A stretch of 31,634 nucleotides of DNA from IMG/VR virus record IMGVR_UViG_3300002835_000705, positions 1-31,634 of that record; one strand, 5' to 3'. The DNA comes from a virus. The notes under the pieces were generated by a model that was not told the origin of the DNA, did not search any database, and worked only from the letters and a program-made list of their open reading frames with translations. Position numbers and translations under genes: made by a program. Below, piece after piece: positions 22,531 to 30,636 of the stretch. How positions within the stretch are numbered: the first letter of the stretch is position 1; every line of letters starts with the position of its first letter.

Positions 22531-22809
22531 TTAGTCGCTGTCGATAGTGCCAACAGTTGTTACGCTGGTAACGTCAACAGTCGTGCCGTCGTTAGCATTG
22601 ACCACTACAAAGCCGAAAGCAGCAGAACCGCCAACGCCAGAGTAGACATACATAAGGTCGCCAACTTTGAGGATTGATGCGGCAGAGTTGAAGTAGCCTG
22701 CGCCGTCAATATCGCCAATTGCATCAGCAGATTGATACGTCCAAATCTGAGGTGCGTTGCCAGCCTTAGAACCGTTTACGAGGTTCAAACCGTCTTTGTT
22801 ATATGCCAT
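22531..22809 (-). CDS. Small head protein, possible capsid decoration, 92 aa
   Basis: The product (MAYNKDGLNLVNGSKAGNAPQ then YFNSAASILKVGDLMYVYSG and FGFVVVNANDGTTVDVTS) is beta-rich. Genes of this type commonly follow the major capsid gene in podoviruses and are annotated as head fibre or decoration proteins. AAGGAG precedes ATG 22809, 11 bases after the capsid stop. The strong ribosome site suits a high-copy product. Confidence 0.68.
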   Translation of the reverse strand: MAYNKDGLNLVNGSKAGNAPQIWTYQSADAIGDIDGAGYFNSAASILKVGDLMYVYSGVGGSAAFGFVVVNANDGTTVDVTSVTTVGTIDSD

Positions 22810-22820
22810 TGTCGTTCTCC

Positions 22821-23663
22821 TTAGACTGAATCAGTTGTTTGGACTTCGACAATACCTTCGGCATCAATAGCAATTGCACCTGCCGAGAATACTGCGTTTA
22901 CCAGCCAGCTAGTCTTCTCAGGGATGTAATTGATTTCGGTGCGTGGTGCAATGCCTTCGCCGTAGCCGATAGCGTCACGGTGGAAAGCCCACAGTTTGCG
23001 CTCGGACGAAGCAACGGGCAGACCGCCTTCCGAACGATCACCAATGGTGTGGAAGGTAAAGCCTAAGAACGTGTTGAGCTCACCAGACACCAGCGCACGC
23101 ACGGTGTTGAAATCAGCCGAAGTTACGGCAGTCTCAGACAAAATGCTTGACAAGCTGTTTGCGTGGATGATGATATGGCGGTTGTCCATAGGAACGTTGT
23201 TTTTATCCAACAGTTTCTTGGCAGCACGCAGCTTGGCTACGTTCAGACCCGTATCTGTACCACCTTCGTCTTCGGTCACGATAAGGCTGGTGCTCGAACC
23301 TGCGAGTGCGTCCAGAATAAGTTGGTCTTGACGACGGCCGATAGCGTTGGCAACAACCTGAACAAGCTCATTACGCTCGTCAAAGTTGACCTTAGCTTGG
23401 TTGAAAATGTCGCTGTACTCTGCGGCGTTCCAGTCTTGGAGCGTGCAGGTTACGTTTGAGAACGATACGTTCAAAGGGGTAACATCGGACTGGGGAACAC
23501 GTGATGTAGCTACGCCCTTGCCGACTTTGGGAAACTTAACAGTTGAGCCTTCAACACCCCGACGCTGACGAACCGCACCTACCAATTGGGCTACGCCCTG
23601 ATAAGCCTGTTTAACTTCAGCATCAAAGAGCGTTACAAAGGCGTTCGATAATGAAACGGACAT
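22821..23663 (-). CDS. Major capsid protein, 280 aa
   Basis: The gene sits after the scaffold and before the small head protein. The sequence includes GSTVKFPKVGKGVATSRVPQ, DWNAAEYSDIFNQAKVNF, AIGRRQDQLILDALAG and RHIIIHANSLSSIL, typical of phage coat proteins of HK97-like fold annotated as phage capsid. It forms the icosahedral shell. Its ribosome site AAGGAGA is one of the best in the window. Uniquely among the morphogenesis genes it has its own long leader, preceded by an intrinsic terminator, which suggests separate transcription. Confidence 0.85.
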   Translation of the reverse strand: MSVSLSNAFVTLFDAEVKQAYQGVAQLVGAVRQRRGVEGSTVKFPKVGKGVATSRVPQSDVTPLNVSFSNVTCTLQDWNAAEYSDIFNQAKVNFDERNELVQVVANAIGRRQDQLILDALAGSSTSLIVTEDEGGTDTGLNVAKLRAAKKLLDKNNVPMDNRHIIIHANSLSSILSETAVTSADFNTVRALVSGELNTFLGFTFHTIGDRSEGGLPVASSERKLWAFHRDAIGYGEGIAPRTEINYIPEKTSWLVNAVFSAGAIAIDAEGIVEVQTTDSV

Positions 23664-23840
23664 TTGTATCTCCTTGAAAGTTAAAAAAAGTTTTCGTCGC
23701 TTCGGTTAGCCGGTGATTTGGGCCGTATGCTTGCCCCTTACGGGAGCCGGTCGTCTGCATCCGCAGCGGATAGGGTCGCAAAGGATTGGCCTATGACGTC
23801 TTTTTACAACACTAATTTTGGCGATGCAATAGGTTTATGC
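23664..23840 (-). promoter_or_regulatory. Structured leader ahead of the capsid gene
   Basis: About 180 bases without a gene. On the transcribed strand it contains a perfect ATCCGC-T-GCGGAT palindrome (23759-23771), a CCGTA/TACGG hairpin a little downstream, two copies of CCGGCT, and AAGGAGA just before the capsid ATG. A weak promoter-like pair (TTGCAT with a TGTAAA/TAAAAA -10) lies soon after the terminator, but it is not convincing. A phage-specific promoter recognised by an RNA polymerase encoded outside the window is possible. Confidence 0.5.
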
Positions 23841-23871
23841 AAAAAAAACCCCCAGCCTTTTGAGCCGGGGG
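23841..23871 (-). terminator. Intrinsic terminator between scaffold and capsid genes
   Basis: On the minus strand, CCCCCGGCT-CAAAA-GGCTGGGGG forms a nine-pair stem with two G-U wobbles, followed directly by eight T residues. The wobbles pair only in the minus-strand RNA, which fixes the orientation. It lies 30 bases after the scaffold stop. Confidence 0.85.
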
Positions 23872-23901
23872 CAAGTCTCCGCTTGAAGGTTGGAGAGGGG
23901 G

Positions 23902-24690
23902 TTACTCAGAGAAAGCCTGCGAAAACATACGTTCTACCTTTTGGCGATAGGCAACGTCTGTCTTGTATTTCGGGTCTGCCACCATCTGATACAGTTCTTC
24001 TTTGCTTGGAGCGCCTTCTGATGGAACAGATTGTGTAGGTATTCTAGTTCCTTCAAATGCTTCCCGCAACTTAGATAGAACCCGAATCCCGTTGGCCGTG
24101 CCGCCCATGTACTTAAATTCCTCAAAGTCGTCCTTGCTGAGAACTCCCTTGCGAACTAAGCCTGCGCCCCATTCGCCCATGCCTTTAATAATGGCATCTG
24201 CATTTGGGCCTAAAGACTTGCGTTCTTGCTCAATGCTCATTGTGACTTGTTGTTGCTGTTCACCTTGCATTGCAACAACAGGGCCAACTAAGGCGTCTAA
24301 GGCGGCTTGGCTAACCCCAAACTCTTTGGCCCAGTTAGACACGTGGCCACGGACAGGGTCATCTTCTGGAATCTGAGCGAAGGAGCTCATGTCATACTTG
24401 CCGTCTTCAGGAGCCTTGTGCTTACCTTGGCTAATCTGCTTGCGTAAATCCATCCATGACTTAGCAATCCCCTCTAGGTCTGGCGCCGAGTCGTCTTTCT
24501 TCCAGAAATTCTCTGGCCACCAGTCTGGGCGCTCTAGCGGCCCGTCATCTTCCTTGGGCTCTAGGTGCTGGATGGTAGTCTTGGAAGTATCTTGGCTCTG
24601 GCTTTCTTGGTTATCGGTTACTACCGCCGAATCCAATAGGCCAGCTTCTTGGGTTCCCCCGCTGCTGGGTTGGGTTTCTTGGGTTTCCAT
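23902..24690 (-). CDS. Capsid scaffolding protein, 262 aa
   Basis: Located between portal and capsid genes, as in T7 (gp9). The N-terminal 60 residues are Gln/Ser/Thr-rich and disordered, then RPDWWPENFWKKDD, which is a common motif in podovirus scaffolds. The C-terminal part is helical and ends KVERMFSQAFSE, suited to binding the coat protein. ATG 24690 is preceded by GAGGAAA and overlaps the upstream stop by one base (TGATG); an in-frame TTG one codon earlier is not needed. Confidence 0.82.
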   Translation of the reverse strand: METQETQPSSGGTQEAGLLDSAVVTDNQESQSQDTSKTTIQHLEPKEDDGPLERPDWWPENFWKKDDSAPDLEGIAKSWMDLRKQISQGKHKAPEDGKYDMSSFAQIPEDDPVRGHVSNWAKEFGVSQAALDALVGPVVAMQGEQQQQVTMSIEQERKSLGPNADAIIKGMGEWGAGLVRKGVLSKDDFEEFKYMGGTANGIRVLSKLREAFEGTRIPTQSVPSEGAPSKEELYQMVADPKYKTDVAYRQKVERMFSQAFSE

Positions 24691-24947
24691 CAAAGTTTCC
24701 TCGCTCTTTTAATCCGTGCTTCAATGTCCCTTACTACGCTGTTCTGTCCCTCTCGGTAGAACCCATAGGACGGGTCGCTCCCCGGCACGGCGACGGGTTG
24801 CTCTAGTAGCGTAAGCCTAAGCCACGCCATCAATTCTTGGCCATCTTCGGTGCTAAAGACTCGTAGGCACAGCTTGTCTAAGTCTTCAGATTTCTGAGCG
24901 ACATCTCTTATGTCGGTCGGTATTGCTTCAAGTTCTTCCCAACTCAA
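24690..24947 (-). CDS. Bbp19-like small phage protein, 85 aa
   Basis: The sequence LRVFSTEDGQELMAWLRL followed by SYGFYREGQNSVVRDIEARI matches the plan of the Bbp19 family: a short helix with F-x-T-x-D/E-G, then an aromatic-REGQ/R-x-VV helix. These are common between portal and scaffold genes in podoviruses. Function unknown. The end is coupled to the scaffold gene. Confidence 0.68.
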   Translation of the reverse strand: MSWEELEAIPTDIRDVAQKSEDLDKLCLRVFSTEDGQELMAWLRLTLLEQPVAVPGSDPSYGFYREGQNSVVRDIEARIKRARKL

Positions 24948-24957
24948 TGATTACCCC

Positions 24958-26508
24958 TTATGCCGGTAGTTCGGCTTGTGCTTGGGCTTGGGCTAGTTGT
25001 TGAGCCATAGCCATTGTTTGCTCCATCTTGTCGGCACGCTCTGCTGGTGATGCACGCATAGCGGCTGGAACTCCCAGCTTGTCTGCAATGATGTCGAGCA
25101 TCTCGCCCACCTTAACTGCGACTTGGCCTTCTGGCCCAGCTTGGCTTGCAATCTGGAAGAACTTGAGGGCAGAGTCCACTTCTTCCATATTCTGAGCCAT
25201 AGCCAGCGGTGATACTGCGGAGACACGCACTTCAAGCCCATTGACCCGTAACGGCAGGTCAATGATTCCACGGTCATCCATAACCTGTAAGATTTTGGAT
25301 ACTATTGGAACCATTGTCTCGTTAATAAGGCGACCAAATGCCGAGCCTAGGTTCTGAGCCAGTTCCTTCATTCGCTCAACAATCTCGGTTGCCGACCGTG
25401 CGCTCATGTTATCTGGTGGCAAGGACTCGTCTAGCAGGATTCGCTTGATGTTCTGTACCAAGTCGTTGATAACCAACTGGCTTACGTTAAAGTCTCCCGA
25501 GCGTGGCAGGGCTTTTAATGACTCACCCTGCGGCCCACCGTTGCGTGCGACCGGGATAATCGCACCCGGAACAATACGAATCGTGTTTGGGTTGAGCACG
25601 CCGTCATCGGCTGCGGTATAGACCCCAGCAATAGCAAGGCTGGCGTTTTTGAGAAGTAACTCTTTTGTTTTGTTGAGTGTCTTAATATCTGGAAGGGCAG
25701 TTAGTAACGGGCCACGTCCATATATCTCACCGGCCACCTTCATGTATCTGGCTACAATCCAAGGGCTAGTCTTTATCTTACGATAGACAATCTCCTGCTT
25801 GGACTCTTTGTGGATAACGTAATACCCAAAGTCGCCACGCTTAACATCAACAATTGTTGCCTCAATAAACTCGACTTCTTCGGTGGGTTTATCCCTAACC
25901 AATCGAGCAAGCTGGCTATTCTCAGGTACTACTGCATCTTTCCATTGGTTTGCAATGGCTTCTGCTTTGATTCTCATGCGCCGATAAACATTATCGACCT
26001 GCCCATTGGCGCCTTCTTCAAAGGCCACAAGGTATTGTGGAACTGGAACGAAGTTTACCGGAGCTATATCATCTCCCGGCTGAACCATCATAACGGCTGT
26101 GCCAACAGATAGGTCTAGCAAGAACTCGCCAATAGCAATGTCAAAGTTTGACTGCTTGAGTACGGCAAACATCTTCTCGTTGTAGACATCTAGCGCAGAC
26201 TGTGCTTCAGCACGGCGCTCGTCAGGAATGTCCGGCCCCGGCTCTAGCTTGCACCACTTACGCTGCGGCGGAAAAATGCCAGACTGAAGACGGTTGGCAA
26301 AACGCTGGGTCGAGCTGATGGCCGTGGAATCAAACACACGGCCCATCTTCTTGGCGCCACCTACCTTGCCTTCCCAATATCCGTCGTATAGGTTGCGCTG
26401 CGGCAAAGCAAACTCGTAGGCGTCCTCGTAAAGACTTTTGAAATCATCTTTTTTGCGAAGTGCAACGTCGTGTCGTTTTAATACTTCTTCAGCCTTTAGT
26501 CGTGCCAT
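24958..26508 (-). CDS. Portal protein (head-to-tail connector), 516 aa
   Basis: Strong podovirus portal features: YEFALPQRNLYDG, VFDSTAISSTQRFANRLQSG, FPPQRKWCKLEPG, and later DESLPPDNMSARSATEIVER. They define the head-tail connecting protein family. Twelve copies form the DNA entry channel at one capsid vertex and bind terminase. ATG 26508 has AAGGAT six bases upstream; the in-frame TTG two codons earlier is unlikely. Length matches the family (about 500-550 residues). Confidence 0.93.
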   Translation of the reverse strand: MARLKAEEVLKRHDVALRKKDDFKSLYEDAYEFALPQRNLYDGYWEGKVGGAKKMGRVFDSTAISSTQRFANRLQSGIFPPQRKWCKLEPGPDIPDERRAEAQSALDVYNEKMFAVLKQSNFDIAIGEFLLDLSVGTAVMMVQPGDDIAPVNFVPVPQYLVAFEEGANGQVDNVYRRMRIKAEAIANQWKDAVVPENSQLARLVRDKPTEEVEFIEATIVDVKRGDFGYYVIHKESKQEIVYRKIKTSPWIVARYMKVAGEIYGRGPLLTALPDIKTLNKTKELLLKNASLAIAGVYTAADDGVLNPNTIRIVPGAIIPVARNGGPQGESLKALPRSGDFNVSQLVINDLVQNIKRILLDESLPPDNMSARSATEIVERMKELAQNLGSAFGRLINETMVPIVSKILQVMDDRGIIDLPLRVNGLEVRVSAVSPLAMAQNMEEVDSALKFFQIASQAGPEGQVAVKVGEMLDIIADKLGVPAAMRASPAERADKMEQTMAMAQQLAQAQAQAELPA

Positions 26509-26510
26509 GT

Positions 26511-26783
26511 TCAATCCTTTTTATGACGCATCGCAAAATTGCGTGCAGCTTCTTTGCTTCCAAAGCCCCATGCTTTCAAGGCTAGCTTTAGCCTAGTCGG
26601 CCTGCCTTTTTCGTCTGTGAGAGGCCCAGCCATGCCGCCAAATCTCGCAGCAAAGCTAACCCGTCTTGGGTTAGTCCCAGACTTTACTGGGGACTGTAAG
26701 TTGCCACCCTCTTTGCGCTCAAAGTGTTTTCTTCCAGCCTCGTTAAGGCCGCCTTCTGGATTTTGATATTTTTTTTGTACCAT
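26511..26783 (-). CDS. DUF6321-like small phage protein, 90 aa
   Basis: Contains NPEGGLNEAGRKHFERKEGG, then RRVSFAARFGGMAGPLTDE and RLKLALKAWGFGSKEAARN, the conserved signature of a small protein family frequent in phage head gene blocks (DUF6321 as I recall). Basic, possibly DNA-binding or virion-internal. ATG 26783 overlaps the upstream stop by one base; an upstream in-frame GTG exists. Function unknown. Confidence 0.7.
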   Translation of the reverse strand: MVQKKYQNPEGGLNEAGRKHFERKEGGNLQSPVKSGTNPRRVSFAARFGGMAGPLTDEKGRPTRLKLALKAWGFGSKEAARNFAMRHKKD

Positions 26784-27370
26784 TACTCGTACCACTCAAT
26801 CATTACATGGGCCATGTGCGCCTGACCGCTTCTATTTGTCAGCCTAAACAAGTATGTTGTTAATGGGGCAAGAACATATTGAAATGAAAATGCCGCAGCT
26901 CCACCAGCTTGACCACCAGAACCGCCAGCAAGAAATTCGCCAGTTATTGCGGTTCCAGTAGTGGTAACTGTTGGGTTAATTAGTATCGCACTTGAACTTG
27001 TATTGGTCGATGACCTATAACGATTGATAGCGGTAAACGATGTGCCGCCAGTTACAGTTGCATTTTCAAAAATAGTAAACTCTGCATCACCGCCACATCT
27101 AACATCAAATACTAGGTGGGGATATTTGCCAGCAGCCCAAGCGACAGCAATGTTAATAGATGCGTCATCAGCTAATTGATTTGCATCGCCATTTAAAAAA
27201 TATGCATAGAAGGCTCTACCTTCGTGCAGCCTCACATGGTTAATGTCGGCCATTGGCAACGGGTCAGGAGATCCAACTACTCTTTGTCCCTCGTCCTTGT
27301 CCATGAACGTCAAAGTCACATGACGTGACTTCGTGTTCATCGACTCCCTGCTGACGTATTGAGTCGCCAT
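26783..27370 (-). CDS. Putative structural protein, 195 aa
   Basis: The N-terminus (ATQYVSRESMNTKSRHVTL) is followed by a long beta-rich region with AEFTIFENATVTGGTSFTAI, then a Gly/Ala-rich turn (LAGGSGGQAGGAAAF) and FRLTNRSGQAHMAHVMIEWY. It resembles jelly-roll-like virion proteins found near portal genes, but no named family is certain. Coupled at both ends by TAATG overlaps. Probably a head or capsid-associated component. Confidence 0.62.
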   Translation of the reverse strand: MATQYVSRESMNTKSRHVTLTFMDKDEGQRVVGSPDPLPMADINHVRLHEGRAFYAYFLNGDANQLADDASINIAVAWAAGKYPHLVFDVRCGGDAEFTIFENATVTGGTSFTAINRYRSSTNTSSSAILINPTVTTTGTAITGEFLAGGSGGQAGGAAAFSFQYVLAPLTTYLFRLTNRSGQAHMAHVMIEWYE

Positions 27371-27522
27371 TACTTCTTGGGCTTCATTGCGGTTTTAGCC
27401 GCTTTCTTAAAAGCATCATCGGTAGGCGCTCCGGGAGAGCCGGGTTTACGCATCTTCTCGCCAGAACCCTCAGCTATGCGCTCACGCTTTTTATGGATAT
27501 TGGCATAGAGGCCGGGTTTCAT
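27370..27522 (-). CDS. Very small basic phage protein, 50 aa
   Basis: The product runs MKPGLYANIHKKRERIAEG, then SGEKMRKPGSPGAPTDDAF and a Lys-rich end. The KPGLYANIHKKR...GSGEKMRKPG...GAPT pattern is a widely conserved small phage protein, known to me from many phage genomes but without a function. It shares ATGA with the upstream gene and TAATG with the downstream one. Confidence 0.75.
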   Translation of the reverse strand: MKPGLYANIHKKRERIAEGSGEKMRKPGSPGAPTDDAFKKAAKTAMKPKK

Positions 27523-27677
27523 TTGTACCCCGCTGCCTTGCGGCCTTCGCTCATGGCAATGGCTTTTGCCTGCTGCTCGCTTTTGACCTTCTGGCCAGAG
27601 CCAGATTTCAGCTTGCCCTTAGAGTATTCACGCATAACCATTGCAACTTTTTTTTGCATTTTATCTTTATCTGGCAT
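27519..27677 (-). CDS. DUF6496-type small phage protein, 52 aa
   Basis: The sequence MPDKDKMQKKVAMVMREYSK followed by KLKSGSGQKVKSEQQAKAIA and MSEGRKAAGY is the signature of the DUF6496 family: a small basic protein with KSGSG..V....QA.AIA...... No enzymatic residues. ATG 27677 is preceded by AAGGAAA at good spacing. It overlaps the next gene as ATGA. The two small proteins together fill a stretch that would otherwise look empty. Confidence 0.78.
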   Translation of the reverse strand: MPDKDKMQKKVAMVMREYSKGKLKSGSGQKVKSEQQAKAIAMSEGRKAAGYK

Positions 27678-27687
27678 TTTTGTTTCC

Positions 27688-27933
27688 TTATAAAGCCGTG
27701 CCTGAACCTAGAGTTTGCTCTCCACCAACAACACTAGCAGTTTCAAGTAAACCACCACTACGGCGGCGAGCACGTTGAGCCGAAGCCTGAACTTCTCCGC
27801 CCCTTCTCATTTCTTCGTTAAGTTGGTTTTGCCTTTTTACTTTTTCTGCTTCCGCTTTGCGAGCAAGTTCTTCTGCTTTCCTTTTTGCTTCTTCACCAGT
27901 AACTTTTTTTACAGCGTTTGAAATCGCACCCAT
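27688..27933 (-). CDS. Small coiled-coil phage protein, 81 aa
   Basis: An N-terminal amphipathic helix (AISNAVKKVTG), then a Lys/Glu-rich coil (AEELARKAEAEKVKRQNQL) and a C-terminal tail RRRSGGLLETASVVGGEQTLGSG. The tail resembles that of the neighbouring 80-residue protein (SGG..LL..., then QTLG..GT), so the two may be paralogues. Small coil proteins with an LLS/TLG tail occur next to terminase genes in many podoviruses. Function unknown. Confidence 0.65.
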   Translation of the reverse strand: MGAISNAVKKVTGEEAKRKAEELARKAEAEKVKRQNQLNEEMRRGGEVQASAQRARRRSGGLLETASVVGGEQTLGSGTAL

Positions 27934-27935
27934 GA

Positions 27936-28178
27936 TTACACCCTTTCTGTGCCAGTAGCACCCAATGTTTGAATTCCTGTTTCTGGAGCTATGCGTGCTT
28001 CAGACAACAACATACGTGAGCCACCACTCGTCCTAGCCCTACGCTTGGACGCCTCGGATTCCATCATGTCACGCTTTTCTTCTTCTGCCTTTTGGCGCAG
28101 TCTTTCGTTTTCTTTGCGCTGTTCAGCAATCTGGCGCTCGGCTGCGCTTGTATCTGGTTTAGAAAATAATCCACTCAT
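27936..28178 (-). CDS. Small coiled-coil phage protein, 80 aa, paralogue-like neighbour
   Basis: Starts MSGLFSKPDTSAAERQIAEQ, continues as a charged coil, and ends with RTSGGSRMLLSEARIAPETG then QTLGATG. The MSG.FSKP start and GG.R.LL tail recur in small proteins of podovirus head modules. It overlaps the acetyltransferase-like gene end by four bases (ATGA). Function unknown, possibly virion-internal. Confidence 0.68.
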   Translation of the reverse strand: MSGLFSKPDTSAAERQIAEQRKENERLRQKAEEEKRDMMESEASKRRARTSGGSRMLLSEARIAPETGIQTLGATGTERV

Positions 28179-28660
28179 TTAATCCTCGCCATCATGTATG
28201 AATCCGAACCGTCCGGCAAAAACTTCCGCATTAGACCTTCTTCTTCAAAACCTAACGCTTTAGCCCACCGATACGCCCTTGTGTCATCAGATTTTACTGT
28301 GATTTGTAGCCGGTGCAATCCTTCTGATACCTCTGCGATATACAGAAATTGTTTTGCAACCAAAGTCATGGTCTTTGGGTAGCGCCTAGCCCTGTCATCA
28401 AACATAGACCAAAACTCAGCCATGCCATTCCAATAGTGTATAAATCCGAATACGGCTAGTGGTGAATTATTGACCACCGCTGTTACGGCAGGCCCAAGCG
28501 CCGCTTGGCAGTTCATGTGCTCGGCGGCGGATTGGCCCGAACTTAGAACCTCTGGGTTTGATACCTCAATCTCCATCGCATGAAGCGGGGAGTACGGCAT
28601 CAACAAAACCCCGTTTCTGTTCTTGATTTCAGAGTTTAGGCTAAGAATGTCCAAAGACAT
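28175..28660 (-). CDS. GNAT-fold acetyltransferase-like protein, 161 aa
   Basis: A single-domain protein with a C-terminal signature DDTRAYRWAKALGFEEEG and then LMRKFLPDGSD, the end of the GNAT fold. In T7-like phages a GNAT-like protein (internal protein A, gp13-like) is encoded in the virion region, so it may be structural or an assembly factor rather than a true acetyltransferase. The acetyl-CoA loop (Q/RxxGxG/A) is not obvious, which favours a non-catalytic role. It overlaps the terminase end by 20 bases. Confidence 0.7.
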   Translation of the reverse strand: MSLDILSLNSEIKNRNGVLLMPYSPLHAMEIEVSNPEVLSSGQSAAEHMNCQAALGPAVTAVVNNSPLAVFGFIHYWNGMAEFWSMFDDRARRYPKTMTLVAKQFLYIAEVSEGLHRLQITVKSDDTRAYRWAKALGFEEEGLMRKFLPDGSDSYMMARIK

Positions 28661-30203
28661 CGAATTCTGTATTGACTACGGTTTGTGCGGTAAATGTACG
28701 TGACTGGCCAGAGTTTGATTTGGTCATCCTTTTGTGCTCCCCGCCACCCAGCAATAGGTAGCCAAAAGCGTCGCCAACGTGCGAGTGTTCGTTCTTATTT
28801 GGGCTATCTCTGAATCTTTCTTGGCCTGCGCCAACGGCTATCCGCTTAAAGTGGTAGCCACCAGCCAAGGATTTCCGAAGTAGCTTACAGCTCCTATTGA
28901 CTAACAGCCCGGGCTTACCAGCCACAAGCCGCTGCATCGGGGCGGCAGACGCTTCTCGCCTAACCTTGAAGTCGTTACTTGGCGTAGGCTGAGCACGAAG
29001 CCCCAATGTTCTCAGGTAGTCAAATGCGGTTACTTCATATATGGCGTCCCTAGCCATACCAGCCGGGTCGCCCCAGACCATCACTTCGGCTTTTGGATAA
29101 CGGGCATTGAGCTCAGCCAATAGCTGCTGGCCAAATCGCTCAAGCCCCATATCAAAGGTGACAATCTCATGGAGTACGTGCCACGTACCACTTTGCGTAC
29201 GTTGTCCTATAACGGCGGCAGGCGTCAAACCAAAGTCTAGCCCTACTTGGATTGGAATGGTTGGGTCGTGTTCCAAGTCAGCCGTCATTAGTAGGTCATC
29301 GTACTCTGGCCAGACTGGTCTACCTTCTTGAACGTAGGTGTACTTTCCTTCGGCGTAGCACCGAATCCAGTCTAGGTTCTTACCAAGCAACATCTGCTGG
29401 TAGTATCCAGCCGGTAGGTTACGTACGTTTTCGGCTTTGGTGTTTAGCTTCCACCAGCGTCCGGCGGAAAACAGATGGTCATTGGCTTCTGGGTTATCTG
29501 GTAGGTCTTTGGGGTCTACTTCGACTACACCGCCGGGTTGCTTATAAAACTTCCAAGCATATGCCCCGGTCATCTTTTCTTTCTCAGATAGCCTATGCCA
29601 CCAATGGTCGTCATCCATTGGGTTTGTATCCATCCAAATACCATGCCAGCTAGCGCCACCATCTCGCTTGGTCGGGTATCGACCGACCCGGTGGGTGAGG
29701 CCATCGATAACTGCTTTTGGCAGCTCTCGGGCCTCGTTGACCCAAGCGCCGGTAAGCTCTAAGGACAACAACTTTCGCACGTCTTTGGGTTGGTCAAGTG
29801 CTAGAAAGATAACTTCGCAGTCAATACCCGCCGCATCGCCCCGGGAAGGCAAGCGGATATGGTGGGTAATCGGTGGAGTGTACAGCATTGGCCCAAAGGT
29901 GTTCTCTGGGAATAAGTCTTGCCACGTCTTGATTGTGGTCGTTTTGAGTTCTGGGTAAGAGTTTCGTACAATAACCCAACGGCTATATCGGATGCCATCG
30001 ATAGGGGAAGGCTTTTGCCTAACGGCACGCAACATTATCTCAGCGGCGCACGCATAGCTCTTGCCAGACCCCACCGGCCCCATCAATCCACGTACAAAAG
30101 CATTGCTTTGCAGGAAGTTGTAGACGACTGGGCTGGTAGAGAAGTCTAGGTCTAGACCAGCTCCGTTAAGCGCCTTCTGGCTGCGCTCTTTCTGGTTGCT
30201 CAA
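28641..30203 (-). CDS. Terminase large subunit, 520 aa
   Basis: The DNA-packaging motor. The ATPase half has Walker A GPVGSGKS (residues 42-49, Lys48) and Walker-B-like LTGAWVNEARE with Glu158. The nuclease half has VGLDFGLTP (Asp323), VWGDPAG (Asp379) and HVGDAFGYL (Asp478), the three-acid RNase H-like site that cuts concatemers. It starts with TTG at 30203, six bases after GAGGA; no better start is available before the conserved region. It overlaps the small subunit gene by 38 bases, a common arrangement. Confidence 0.95.
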   Translation of the reverse strand: MSNQKERSQKALNGAGLDLDFSTSPVVYNFLQSNAFVRGLMGPVGSGKSYACAAEIMLRAVRQKPSPIDGIRYSRWVIVRNSYPELKTTTIKTWQDLFPENTFGPMLYTPPITHHIRLPSRGDAAGIDCEVIFLALDQPKDVRKLLSLELTGAWVNEARELPKAVIDGLTHRVGRYPTKRDGGASWHGIWMDTNPMDDDHWWHRLSEKEKMTGAYAWKFYKQPGGVVEVDPKDLPDNPEANDHLFSAGRWWKLNTKAENVRNLPAGYYQQMLLGKNLDWIRCYAEGKYTYVQEGRPVWPEYDDLLMTADLEHDPTIPIQVGLDFGLTPAAVIGQRTQSGTWHVLHEIVTFDMGLERFGQQLLAELNARYPKAEVMVWGDPAGMARDAIYEVTAFDYLRTLGLRAQPTPSNDFKVRREASAAPMQRLVAGKPGLLVNRSCKLLRKSLAGGYHFKRIAVGAGQERFRDSPNKNEHSHVGDAFGYLLLGGGEHKRMTKSNSGQSRTFTAQTVVNTEFDVFGHS

Positions 30204-30636
30204 TTGGTTCCTCAGTTACATCTATCATGTCTGGGGCTTTAACGTTAATGCCAATAACGCTTGGCCTGTCAGACTCGGATTGTTCTGGTTCTAGCATCCC
30301 GGCAGCTTTGGCCAGTAAGCGCAGCACACCCACCTTGTCGTAGAGCTCAATATCCAATACCGAGTTGCCATCCTTATCGGTTTTAACCGAAACCTTCTTA
30401 ATGGCGTTTAGGGCGTGTTCGGGTATCTTAGACGAAGCCTTTACCCGTACGTTGCCAGCTTCGTCCCATTCCATGATGTCCGTAATCTTGGTATTGGCCA
30501 TTGACAAAAGCGAGTACGCAATGGCTTCCTGATTGGCGTACAGAGTATTGGAACGAGTAAGCCTTTTTTGTACGGAACGTACCCCACCCCAGTTCTTGAG
30601 GTTGGGCATTTGTGTCTGCCCTTTGGCGGCGGTCAT
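30166..30636 (-). CDS. Terminase small subunit-like protein, 156 aa
   Basis: The protein lies immediately before the large terminase. The central part (IMEWDEAGNVRVKASSKIPEHALNAIKKV) followed by IELYDKVGVLRLLAKAAGML matches the C-terminal half of terminase small subunits (terminase_2 family). The N-terminal DNA-binding helices are shorter than usual (NQEAIAYSLLSMANTKI). It recognises the packaging start on phage DNA. The ATG overlaps the upstream stop by one base. Confidence 0.8.
   Translation of the reverse strand: MTAAKGQTQMPNLKNWGGVRSVQKRLTRSNTLYANQEAIAYSLLSMANTKITDIMEWDEAGNVRVKASSKIPEHALNAIKKVSVKTDKDGNSVLDIELYDKVGVLRLLAKAAGMLEPEQSESDRPSVIGINVKAPDMIDVTEEPIEQPERAQPEGA

Noticed and set aside
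23698-23785. Palindromes in the capsid leader as extra terminators
   Set aside because: None is followed directly by a T-run on the minus strand; only the element at 23841-23871 has both stem and T-tract.
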